From JAOUEA01 sp963821935 (lineage in GTDB: Bacteria; Actinomycetota; UBA4738; HRBIN12): a stretch of DNA of 64,000 nucleotides. Numbering within the stretch: position 1 is the first letter of the stretch; every line of letters begins with the position of its first letter. The stretch spans positions 1,178,001 to 1,242,000 of the forward strand of contig CAWGFM010000005.1 in NCBI GenBank assembly GCA_963821935.1, given 5' to 3'. Position numbers and translations under genes: made by a program. Shown in pieces: positions 25,930-34,600 of this stretch. The notes under the pieces were generated by a model. It worked only from the letters and a program-made list of their open reading frames with translations. It was not told the DNA's origin and did not search any database.

Positions 25930-26621
25930 CCCGGACAATCTAGCGGCGCGACCGGACCGGGCGGTTCGGCGCCTTGTTCCAACGCGGCTCGGACGTCGTC
26001 GAAGGAGTCCCATGCGAGGTAGGGCACGCCATCTCGCTCGCAATGGGCCACCAGGTCCAGCTTCGCGAAGGTCATGTCGGCGTAGAGGGCGCCGTAGCGA
26101 TCTGTCTGGCCCTCGCCGATGAACGCGACCGGCCCGTAGCGGTCCCGGCAGGCGAGCACGGCCTGCATCTTGCACGTCCCGCACCCGATGCACACGGGGT
26201 GGGCGTTGACGAAGCGCATCGACGCCGGGCGGTCGTCGGCATCCCACACCTGCTCGTTCGTGATGACCGGGATGTCCGCGAGCCCGGCGGCCCGAAGGAG
26301 CGGTTCGATGTAGAAGCCGAACCCGTCGCTCACCAATGCCACGTACGCATCGTGAGAGCCGAGCCACGACGTGAACGGCGCGAAGGTGGGGTCCATCGGA
26401 CAGTGTTCGAGCGCGAAGGCCAGCAGGGTGTCGCGATCGGCATCGAGCATGGCGTTCTGGGCCGTGATCGCTCCACGAAGGCCGATCTCGCCTCGATCGA
26501 CCGCCTCGTCGTAGTCGGCCCAATCGGACTGCCCGAACGCCCGCAGCATGTGCTCGGCGACATCGTGCAGACACGCGGTGCCGTCGAAGTCCACGAGCAC
26601 CGCACCCACCTGAAGTGACAT
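25908..26621 (-). CDS. HAD-IB (MtnX-like) phosphatase
   Basis: A 237-residue haloacid dehalogenase-type phosphatase. VLVDFDGTACLHDVAE holds the nucleophile DxDGT, LVSDGFGFYIEPLL the second motif, and FIGEGQTDRYGAL the acidic C-terminal motif; the small helical cap lies between. PVCIGCGTCKMQAV adds a cysteine cluster (C-x2-C-x2-C) not essential to the fold. MtnX and related enzymes act in methionine salvage, but a general HAD-IB assignment is safer. The product is likely cytosolic. Confidence 0.82.
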   Translation of the reverse strand: MSLQVGAVLVDFDGTACLHDVAEHMLRAFGQSDWADYDEAVDRGEIGLRGAITAQNAMLDADRDTLLAFALEHCPMDPTFAPFTSWLGSHDAYVALVSDGFGFYIEPLLRAAGLADIPVITNEQVWDADDRPASMRFVNAHPVCIGCGTCKMQAVLACRDRYGPVAFIGEGQTDRYGALYADMTFAKLDLVAHCERDGVPYLAWDSFDDVRAALEQGAEPPGPVAPLDCPGWTLPSP

Positions 26622-26658
26622 CGCCGAAGGGTACCGGTCCCTGCCACACTTCGGCCCC

Positions 26659-27421
26659 ATGGAGGCCGCGGAACGCATGGCGCTTGGCATGGTCGATGCG
26701 GAGCGCAAGCGCAGGCGCAAGGTGGCCGGTGCCGAGGTCGTCGAGATCGACGGCCTCGTGCTGTGCTTCTCCAACCTACCGGACCCGGCCCTCAACTCGA
26801 TCGCCGTGGAACGGGCGCCGCATGACCCCGAACGCGCGATGGCGCTGGCGGAGGTGGAGTTCGAGCGCCGTGGCCAGCCGGTTGGCATCGATCTGCAGGT
26901 GGGGCGACATCCCGAGCTCGACCGGGCCGTCCGTTCCATGGGACTGACCCTCATCATCGAACGTCCCGGCATGGTCGTGGCGCTCCCGGATCTGGCTCCC
27001 ACGCCGATCGCCGATGGCATCGAGTTCCGGCAGGTCACGGACGACGTGGGTGCGCGAGCCGTGGTGAGCGTGGGCACCGAGGCATTCGGTGACGACCCCG
27101 CGATCGGCTCGGCGTTCTACGGGGCGGGGGCCTTCGGCGTCGAAGGTATGCGCGCCTTCGTGGCATGGGACGGTGGGGAGCCCATCGGCATGTCTGCCGG
27201 GTATGAACACCTCGGGGCGGTGGGCGTGATGGGCGTGGGGGTCGTGCCGCGTGCACGGCGCCGAGGTCTGGGCGCCGCGCATCACCGCCCACGCCGCCAG
27301 GGCGTTCGACGGTGCGGACCTCGCGTGGTTGCATCCCACGCCCGAGGCTCGCGCCGTGTACGAGCGGATCGGGTTCCGCCGGGTGGCCGACTACGAGGTC
27401 TGGGTTCGCGTCCCGTCGTAG
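26659..27421 (+). CDS. GNAT-family N-acetyltransferase (one frameshift)
   Basis: About 253 residues after correction. The C-terminal half carries the acetyl-CoA-binding block MGVGVVPRARRRGLGAA followed, after the repair, by ARAFDGADLAWLHPTPEARAV and YERIGFRRVADYEVW. The frame is broken near base 27280, where removing one C from GCCGCGCATC restores it. The N-terminal half (residues 1-100) is less typical and may hold a degenerate GNAT-like or substrate-recognition domain. Substrate unknown. Confidence 0.75.
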
Positions 27422-27436
27422 TGCGACGGGCGCGCG

Positions 27437-28081
27437 TCAGCGAGCGCCGTCCAGGATCTGGCGTCCGTCGAGGGGTTGGTCCAGCGTGATCGTGACCGAC
27501 TTCAGCACGCCGATCTCGATGCATGCGACGTCGCCGGCGGACGCATCGTGACCCTCGAACAACGTGATGGTCACCGCGGCGTCGGAGTAGGCGACGTCCA
27601 CGTGATCGAGCACCGCACAGGGTTCGACGCCGCTCACGAACAGGATCGTCACGGTGCCGTCGTCGTTCACGATCGCCCGATCGAATCCCCGCGCTCGGAC
27701 GTCGGCCATGCCCGGTCTGGGTTCGACGGGCGTGGCGGCGCTGGGGTCGTCCCACCGTGGGAGGTCGTCGTCGGGGTGGATGCAGGGGGCGTACCCGACC
27801 GAGGTGTCGGGACCGCGGTCCGGTCCCTGGATGACCTCGCCGCAGTCATCGCCGTTCTGGCCGGGCATGCCGCCGTCGACGCCTGGGACATCGGATCCGT
27901 GACCGTGATCGGTTCCGGTGCCCGGATCGCCAGGGACGCCGGCGCCGGGCTCGGCGGGCTCCTGCGCGGCAGGCGGAGCCGGGGCGGCACCGTCGTTGCC
28001 CGTGGCGGCGGCGATGCCGGCCACCGAGACGACGGCGAGCGAGGCGATCAGAGCGATGACGGTGCGTGCGGGGATCCGCAT
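27437..28081 (-). CDS. Exported protein of unknown function
   Basis: A 214-residue protein with a signal peptide (TVIALIASLAVVSVAGIAAATG), a low-complexity linker rich in Pro, Gly, Ala and Asp (about residues 30-85), and a folded C-terminal part with cysteines in CGEVI, APCIHP, EPCAVLD and VACIEIG that could form disulphides. TGGAGG sits 7 bases before the ATG. I recognise no family. Confidence 0.7.
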   Translation of the reverse strand: MRIPARTVIALIASLAVVSVAGIAAATGNDGAAPAPPAAQEPAEPGAGVPGDPGTGTDHGHGSDVPGVDGGMPGQNGDDCGEVIQGPDRGPDTSVGYAPCIHPDDDLPRWDDPSAATPVEPRPGMADVRARGFDRAIVNDDGTVTILFVSGVEPCAVLDHVDVAYSDAAVTITLFEGHDASAGDVACIEIGVLKSVTITLDQPLDGRQILDGAR

Positions 28082-28221
28082 CGAGGAACCTCCAGGAGCG
28101 TGTGGGGCCTTCGGGGCCCGCCGGTGTTGACCAGCGTAGGACGGCGGGCGGCCCCCGTCGGGTTCCCGGCCGGAGATCGAGACAGGGGGAGATCGAGACC
28201 GGGGTTGTCCCACTCGCTGCG

Positions 28222-28227
28222 TATACT
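28222..28227 (+). promoter_or_regulatory. -10 box TATACT for the SRP RNA
   Basis: TATACT ends 6 bases before the predicted RNA 5' end at 28234; no strong -35 is seen at the standard distance. Confidence 0.6.
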
Positions 28228-28233
28228 CGGCGA

Positions 28234-28505
28234 GGCCGTGCTAGGCGGGGAGCCAGCGGTGCCCTGTAGCCCGAGATCCGCTTCATGCGGGGCTGAATCC
28301 CCGTCAGAGGCCCGCGATATCCGAGGCAGCCCTCGGCGCGGGACGTTGAAGGTCGGGTCCTACGCGACGTCGGGCCGCGAACCGGGTCAGGGCGGGAACG
28401 CAGCAGCCCTAAGCGGTTCCCGGCGGGTGCCGTGGGGATGCCTGGCCGGAGTCGCCGTGTCACGAAGCGCTCGAATTTCGTGCGGTCGATGGCGGGTGCA
28501 CGGCC
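28234..28505 (+). ncRNA. ffs: Signal recognition particle RNA, long bacterial (Bacillus-type) form with Alu domain
   Basis: About 272 nt. The 5' end GGCCGTGCTAGGCGGGGAG and CAGCGGTGCCCTGTA correspond closely to the Alu domain start of Bacillus subtilis scRNA. The SRP54-binding domain follows: GGGTCAGG ... GCG-GGAA-CGC ... AGCAGCC, with the GNRA-type GGAA tetraloop and flanking GAACC/GGTTC stem. The 3' end GCACGGCC pairs perfectly with the 5' end GGCCGTGC, closing the molecule. It scaffolds Ffh for cotranslational membrane targeting. It precedes dnaX-recR, the same neighbourhood as in Bacillus. Most studied actinobacteria have a short 4.5S-like RNA instead. Confidence 0.9.
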
Positions 28506-28572
28506 ACTTCCTTCGTTCCGAGGGAGTGCGCCCTCGGGGCGCTCGGCCGGCGAGGCGTGCGGGAGGCGTTGG

Positions 28573-30372
28573 GTGGCGGAAGAGCAACAGCATCAGGCCC
28601 TGTACCGGCGGTACCGGCCGCAGACGCCGCAGGAGGTCCTGGGCCAAGATCACGTCGTGCGCGCCCTCACCGGGGCGATCCGCGAAGGGCGCCTGCATCA
28701 CGCGTTCCTGTTCTGCGGTCCTCGCGGCACCGGCAAGACCTCGACCGCTCGCATCCTCGCCAAGATGGTCGACTGCGAGCAGGGCCCCACGGCAGAGCCC
28801 TGCGGCGTGTGCTCCCAGTGCGTGGCCATCCGTGAAGGCACGCACCTGGACGTGGTCGAGATCGACGCCGCCAGCCACGGCGGCGTCGAAGATGCCCGCG
28901 AACTTCGCGAGAAGGCCCCCACCGCACCCGTGCAGGGCCGCGAGAAGGTCTACATCATCGACGAGGCGCAGCGCCTGTCCCGCGAGGCGTTCGACGCGCT
29001 GCTGAAGGTGTTCGAGGAGCCGCCGGCGGGCGTGCGGTTCGTGCTGGCCACCACCGAGCCGCACAAGATGCCGGCCACCATCGTGGGCCGCTGCCAGCGG
29101 TTCGACTTCCGGCGGTTCTCCATCGACACGTTGTCCGCCCAGCTCGTCTCGATCGCATCACAGGAAGGCGCCACGCTCACACCGTCCGCCGCCCAGGTCA
29201 TCGCGCGACAGGCCCAGGGCTCCTCACGCGACGCGCTCTCGCTGCTGGATCAGGCCAGCGTCATGGGCGGCGCCACGATCGACGACGACGTGGTGCGAGC
29301 GTTGCTGGGCGCTCCGCAGGGCGAGGTCCAGCACGACCTGGCCGATTCCGTGGCGGTGGGCGACGCCCGGGGCATCTTCGAGACCGTGGCGCGGCTGGTG
29401 CAGGACGGACAGGACCTGCGGAACGTCACCTCCGAAACCCTGTCCCATTTCCGCAACCTGCTCCTGGTGAAGACGGCGCCCGGACAGCACGATCTGCTCG
29501 ACATCCAGGCCGATGCTTACGAGGGCCTTCGCATCCAGGCCGAGAAGTTCACGCCGGCCGAGCTCGCGCGGGTCATCGCGCTCCTGCTGGCCGCCCAGAA
29601 CGACATGCGATGGACGACGTCGCCGCGGCTCTCGCTCGAGCTGGCGCTGGTTCGCGCCACCATGCCCGAGACCGATCCCGAGCCTGCAGCGCTCATCGCG
29701 CGCCTCGAACGCCTCGAGCGGCTGGCGCATCTGGATCCGGGCGCGGTGGTTCCCACCGCGGCCGACGTGGACCAGGCAGCTCCATCCAGTCCCGCCGACG
29801 ACATCGTGGTACCCGAACCGAGCCCGGCGGTCGTGCTCGTCGAGGAGGCAGCAACCGAGCAGGCCGGGGACGAGCCTCGGCCCACCGAGCGGGAGGAGCC
29901 CCGACCCACGGAGCCTGCAGGGCCTGCCGAACGGCCGCAGCAGATGCCGGTGCCGCAGGCGGCGGACGCCGGCAGCGTCGACGTGACCATGCTCCGGCGC
30001 TCGTGGCCCTCGCTCATCGACCACCTGGCATCCAACCGGCACATGATCCTGAAGGCGATCCTGGAATCTGCCACGGTGGCCTCCTACGACGGCCAGACGC
30101 TCGAGCTCGCGTTCCCTCCCGACCGCAAGGTGGGGCCTCAGAAGGTCGACGAGAAGCAAGACGAGCTGCAGGCCGCGTTCGGCGAGCTGTTCGGCATCAA
30201 GCCACAGATCACGTGCGTGGTGCGCGAGCTCCGCGACCCACCCGGCGAGCCCCCCACGGTCGAGATCGTCGACGAGGAAGATGTGCCCGACGAAGCCGAA
30301 GCCCTGCGGCGCGTGCAGGAGATGCTGGGTGCCCAGCCCGTCGAGCCCGCACCGAGCAAGGACGGGGGATAG
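28573..30372 (+). CDS. dnaX: DNA polymerase III subunits gamma and tau
   Basis: A 599-residue clamp-loader ATPase. QALYRRYRPQTPQEVLGQDHVVRAL begins the AAA+ domain at the N-terminus; Walker A is GPRGTGKTS, the zinc ribbon is C-EQGPTAEP-C-GV-C-SQ-C, Walker B ends in IDEAQRLS, and sensor regions follow. After residue 370 comes a proline/glutamate-rich linker and a C-terminal tau-like domain (DVTMLRRSWPSLIDHLA). The GTG start at 28573 is preceded by GGGAGG; upstream in-frame codons would overlap the SRP RNA. It leads into recR. Confidence 0.96.
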   Translation: MAEEQQHQALYRRYRPQTPQEVLGQDHVVRALTGAIREGRLHHAFLFCGPRGTGKTSTARILAKMVDCEQGPTAEPCGVCSQCVAIREGTHLDVVEIDAASHGGVEDARELREKAPTAPVQGREKVYIIDEAQRLSREAFDALLKVFEEPPAGVRFVLATTEPHKMPATIVGRCQRFDFRRFSIDTLSAQLVSIASQEGATLTPSAAQVIARQAQGSSRDALSLLDQASVMGGATIDDDVVRALLGAPQGEVQHDLADSVAVGDARGIFETVARLVQDGQDLRNVTSETLSHFRNLLLVKTAPGQHDLLDIQADAYEGLRIQAEKFTPAELARVIALLLAAQNDMRWTTSPRLSLELALVRATMPETDPEPAALIARLERLERLAHLDPGAVVPTAADVDQAAPSSPADDIVVPEPSPAVVLVEEAATEQAGDEPRPTEREEPRPTEPAGPAERPQQMPVPQAADAGSVDVTMLRRSWPSLIDHLASNRHMILKAILESATVASYDGQTLELAFPPDRKVGPQKVDEKQDELQAAFGELFGIKPQITCVVRELRDPPGEPPTVEIVDEEDVPDEAEALRRVQEMLGAQPVEPAPSKDGG

Positions 30373-30375
30373 CGG

Positions 30376-30972
30376 GTGGCCTACGAAGGCGCCATCCAGG
30401 AGCTCATCGACCAGCTCGCGCGCTTGCCCGGCGTGGGCCCCAAGTCCGCGCAGCGGCTGGCGTTCTGGTTGGTCAAAGCCGACGCCGAGGACGCCAAGCG
30501 CCTGGCCGCCGCGATCGTGGAGGCGAAGGAGCGCATCACCTTCTGCCGGGAATGCGGCAACGTCGCCGAAGGCGATCTGTGCCGCATCTGCCGCGACGAG
30601 TCGCGCGATCGTGCGTTGCTCTGTGTGGTCGAGGAGCCCAAGGACGCCGCCAGCCTCGAGAAGACCTCGCTCATCAAGGGCAGGTATCACATCCTGGGCG
30701 GCGCCATCAGTCCGCTCGACGGCATCGGCCCCGATGATCTTCGCGTGCAGGAACTGCTCGACCGCGTTCAGCGCGATGCTGTGACCGAGGTGATCCTGGC
30801 CACCAACCCCAACCTGGAGGGCAACGCCACGGCCATGTACGTGGCCGCCCTGGTGAAACCGTTGGGGGTGCGCGTCACGCGGCTCGCCAGCGGGCTGCCG
30901 GTGGGCGGTGACCTCGAGTACGCCGACGAGGTCACGCTCTCGCAAGCGCTGGACGGGCGCCGCGAGATGTGA
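30376..30972 (+). CDS. recR: Recombination mediator protein RecR
   Basis: A 198-residue member of the RecFOR gap-repair pathway. LARLPGVGPKSAQRLAFWL is the helix-hairpin-helix, CRECGNVAEGDLCRIC the four-cysteine zinc finger, and LLCVVEEPKDAASLEKT plus ILATNPNLEGNATAMY form the Toprim domain. It starts 3 bases after dnaX; the ybaB/ebfC gene that normally lies between dnaX and recR is absent here. Confidence 0.97.
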   Translation: MAYEGAIQELIDQLARLPGVGPKSAQRLAFWLVKADAEDAKRLAAAIVEAKERITFCRECGNVAEGDLCRICRDESRDRALLCVVEEPKDAASLEKTSLIKGRYHILGGAISPLDGIGPDDLRVQELLDRVQRDAVTEVILATNPNLEGNATAMYVAALVKPLGVRVTRLASGLPVGGDLEYADEVTLSQALDGRREM

Positions 30973-30981
30973 GGGCGATCG

Positions 30982-31548
30982 GTGCCGCGCCCCACGACCG
31001 TTGAGGTTTCCGATCGCGCCCTGGTGCTCTACGCCTTCGCGCGCCGCGGGGTGATCGAGTTCGTCGTCTCGGAGTCGGGAGGAGACCCCAGCCGTCTCGC
31101 CCAGGCCGAACGTGCCCGTACCGAGACCGATCGCTGGCTCGAACGCGAATCGGTCCAGCCGGCGGTGACCGATGAAGAACGGCGACTGTTGCAGGCCACG
31201 TCGGGTTCGTGGCCGTCGGAGGCGGTCGCCGACGCCATGTGGCGCAAGGAGTCACTCGGCGTGCTGCTGTGGGCGCTGGAGCATGTCGAGGACCTGCCGT
31301 CGTACTCGAACGAGTTCGCGCAGCACGCGGTCGAGGAGGCCATCACGCGCTACGGGTCGGTGTCGGCGTTCCGCGCCCAGGGGCATCTGCGGCCCGACGA
31401 TCAGGTGGAGCGCGCATGGATGGAGGCCGATGCGTGGTTCGGCGCCACCGAGGGCCGCGAAGGCGACGATGCCAACGCCGCGTCGATCGCCGCCGAGCGC
31501 TTCCGCGCACTCAGCTGGCTCCGCGATCGCGACGCCCCACCGGCCTGA
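30982..31548 (+). CDS. DUF4272-family protein
   Basis: A 188-residue soluble protein. RALVLYAFARRGVIEFVV at the start, a central LLQATSGSWPSEAVADAMWRKESLGVLLWALEHVEDLP, and AWMEADAWFGAT near the end match the conserved spine of DUF4272 proteins, for which no role is established. It follows recR by 9 bases and is probably the last gene of the dnaX operon, before a strong hairpin. Confidence 0.72.
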   Translation: MPRPTTVEVSDRALVLYAFARRGVIEFVVSESGGDPSRLAQAERARTETDRWLERESVQPAVTDEERRLLQATSGSWPSEAVADAMWRKESLGVLLWALEHVEDLPSYSNEFAQHAVEEAITRYGSVSAFRAQGHLRPDDQVERAWMEADAWFGATEGREGDDANAASIAAERFRALSWLRDRDAPPA

Positions 31549-31562
31549 ACGAGGCCTGGAAC

Positions 31563-31594
31563 GCCGAAGGCGGGCCCGGGGGCCCGCCTTCGGC
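31563..31594. terminator. Bidirectional hairpin terminator
   Basis: GCCGAAGGCGGGCCC and GGGCCCGCCTTCGGC form a perfect 15-bp inverted repeat (effective loop about 4 bases). It lies between the end of the DUF4272 gene and the end of the large convergent surface-protein gene, so it can serve both. Confidence 0.8.
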
Positions 31595-31612
31595 TCGATA
31601 CGTCAGGGCGTT

Positions 31613-34600
31613 CTACGCGACCGTGATCGAACGCGTGGTCGTCCCTTGGTTGCCCCACCCGTCGGTGACCGTGAGCGTCACGGTGTACGTGTTCGGCGCA
31701 GCCCACGTCTTGGATGGCGTCGACGAGGTGCTCGTCGTGGCGTCGCCGAAGTTCCACGAGTAGGTGATGGCGTCGCCGTCCGCATCGGAGGAGCTGAGGC
31801 CGGACAGGTTGCACGTCAGCCCGCTGCACACCGGGTTGCTGATCACCGCGACCGGATTCGCGTTGCCCGCGGGCTCGGTGAGGGTGATCGTGCGCGTCGT
31901 CGTCGTCGCGTCGCCCCACCCGTCGGTGACGGTCAGCGACACGATGTAGGTGCCGTCGACCGCGAAGGTGTGCGACAGGCGCCGACGAGGTGCTGGTGGG
32001 TGTGCCGTCCCCGAAGTTCCACAGGTAGGTGAACGTGTCACCCGTGTTCGGGTCGGCGGAGCCAACGCCGGAGTAGTTGCACACCCGGGCCAGGCACGAC
32101 GGCGGGTTGATCACGGGGAGCGGCGCCGACGTTGTCGGTCGGCTCGGTCATCGTGAGCGTCTGGGTGGCAGTGCCGGTGAGCCCGTATTCGTCGCGCACC
32201 GTCAGCGTCACCGTGTAGGTGGCCGCGCTCGTGTAGGTCCGGATCGGCAGCGGGCCAGAGCCCGTGCCGTTGCCGAAGTTCCACGAGTAGGTCAGCGTCG
32301 GCTGGTTCTCATCGGTCGAACCACGGCCGTCGAACGTGCAGTCGTTCTGGGTGCAGCTGTAGGTGAAGCTGGCCACCGGCGCCAGGTTGCCTGGCGGGAG
32401 CCGAGACGGTCACGTTCCGCTCGATGGGCACGAGCGTCGTGAAACCGTGCTGGTCCACGCCGCGGGCGAACACGGTGTAGGCCCCGGACGGGATCGCCGG
32501 CGAGGTGTAGGAGAAGTTGGACCCCGGCGAGCCCGGGCTGTTCAGGAACGCCGTGCGCCAGCTCTGGGTGGTGCTGGTGAACGTGCCCGACGAGCTCATG
32601 TACTGGCCCAAGCTGTTCCTGATGGCCACCTGCGCCGAGGCGATCTGCTGGTCGTCCTCGACCCGTCCGCTGACCACGATGCGCGAATCGGTGAACGCGG
32701 TGCCCTCCGGCGGCGAGAACAGGCCGTCGACGAAGACCGGAGGTGTGTCACCGGGGTAGACCGGATACCGCGACGTCGCTCCCGTGGTCGAAGGGTCCTG
32801 CTGGTCGGACGTGTCGTAGGCGAACGCGGTCACGGCGTAGTCGCCCTGGGTGGGCAGATCCACCGACAACGTCCAGTTGGTGCTGGTGGCGTTCGGGACT
32901 GGACAGCGTCGCGTTCAGCAGCGAGTAGGCTGCGGCCAGTGACCCGTTGGCCTGGAGGTAGCGGCCGCTGTCCTGTTCCTCGACGGTGACCCGCACGGCC
33001 GACACGCCGATGTCGTCGGTCGCCGCACCGGCCAGGTCCAGATGCAGGGCCTGCACCTGTGGCTGCGTCCCCGTCGGCGTGATGGTGCCGTTGGGGAACG
33101 CGTCGCCGGGGACCTGGACGTTGATCGTCAGGCGTCCTTGGTTGGCCGAGGACGTCGTCAGGCCGAGATCGTCGGTCGCCCTCACCGTGAACGTGTACGT
33201 GCCGGGCCGCAGGTTGAACGGTGTGGTGTACGACCAGTTGTAGCTGGTCCCGTTGAGGCCCGTCGCGATGCGATAGTCACCGGCCTGCACGTCGGTGCCC
33301 CACGTGCCGTCGGCTGCGAGGTTCTCCCGCGTGGCGCTGTTGCGCAGCGTGATCTCCACGAAGTTGAGGCCCTCGTCGTCCGTGGCCGAGCCCGAGAACG
33401 TGAGCGGACTCCCGGGCGCCCTGGTCAGCGGCGCGGTGGAGGTCGGCGGGTTCATGACAGCCGGCGCCGAGATCGAGACCGAAGGCGCGATCGCCGTCGC
33501 GCTCACGAGCCAGGTCTCGGTCGCGCTCCGCAGGTCCGACTGACCGGCGGTGTCGACCGCGATGGCCTGCATCGTCCATTCGCTCTCGTAGGGGACGGTC
33601 ACCTCGTAACGCCACGTGGCGCTGGTGGCGCCGACCACGTCCGGCACGACTCGGAAGGTGTTATAGGTCGAGTCGGTGCTGCCGTCGTCCTGTAGGTAGC
33701 GGTTCTGGGCGTCACGGAACGAGATGTTGATGGCGTTGACGCCCACGTCGTCCTGCGCCGAACCGGTCACGGTGAAGGTCGTCGTGGGGATGACGCTTCC
33801 CGACGGTCCGCTGATGGATGTGGTCGGCGTCTGGTCGGCGAGCCCGAAGGTCTCGATCTTCTTCGTGGCCTTCGATGCGTCGTTCGTGCCGTTGACCCCG
33901 TAGGTGCGGGCCAGCAGCTGGATCCGGCGGTTGCCGTTGATGGTCAGCGGCAGGGTCCACGTCGTGGACGTCGCGTTGGGGTTGGTCAGGTTCACGTTGA
34001 TCGTGTTCGACGCACCCCAGGTCGTCAGGTTGTCCTGGAGGTATTGGCCGCTGTCGCGGTCACGGACCTCCAGCTGGACCCGCTGGACCCCACTGGTGGC
34101 GGTGGCGGTTCCGTCGACGATGAACTGAACGTCGGCTTCCTCCACACGCCCTTGGATCGGGTTGACGATCGTCGTCTCGTTCGGCCCCACCACGGGGATG
34201 GTGTTGAAGTCGTAGAAGGCGACGCGGCCGACGTTGGCGCCGCCCTGCGTGTTGCCGTCACCGCCGGTGATGATGCCGCGCGGCAGGGCCAGCATGGCCT
34301 TGTTCCCCTCGAAGGAGTTGGAGCCCGGGTGCCACTCGATGGCCTTGCCGGTTGCCGGGTCGACCGCGCCGATGTGATCGCGGATGACGATGTCGTCGCC
34401 CAAGCCGTAGCCGGCCAGCCCCTGGCCACGGCCGTAGCCGACGTCGGTCAGTCCGGGCCAAGGGTCCGGAGCGGTTGGCGACTCCATGTAGTTCATGTGG
34501 CCACCCAGATAGACGGCGTTCTCGGTGATGGCCACCGAGTAGACGCTGTCGAAGCATCGTGAGACCCACAGAGGCTCGACGTTGTCGTTGCCTGCGATCG

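Noticed and set aside
28432..28572. Upstream in-frame extension of dnaX
   Set aside because: It would lie within the 3' part of the SRP RNA; the GTG at 28573 has its own ribosome-binding site.
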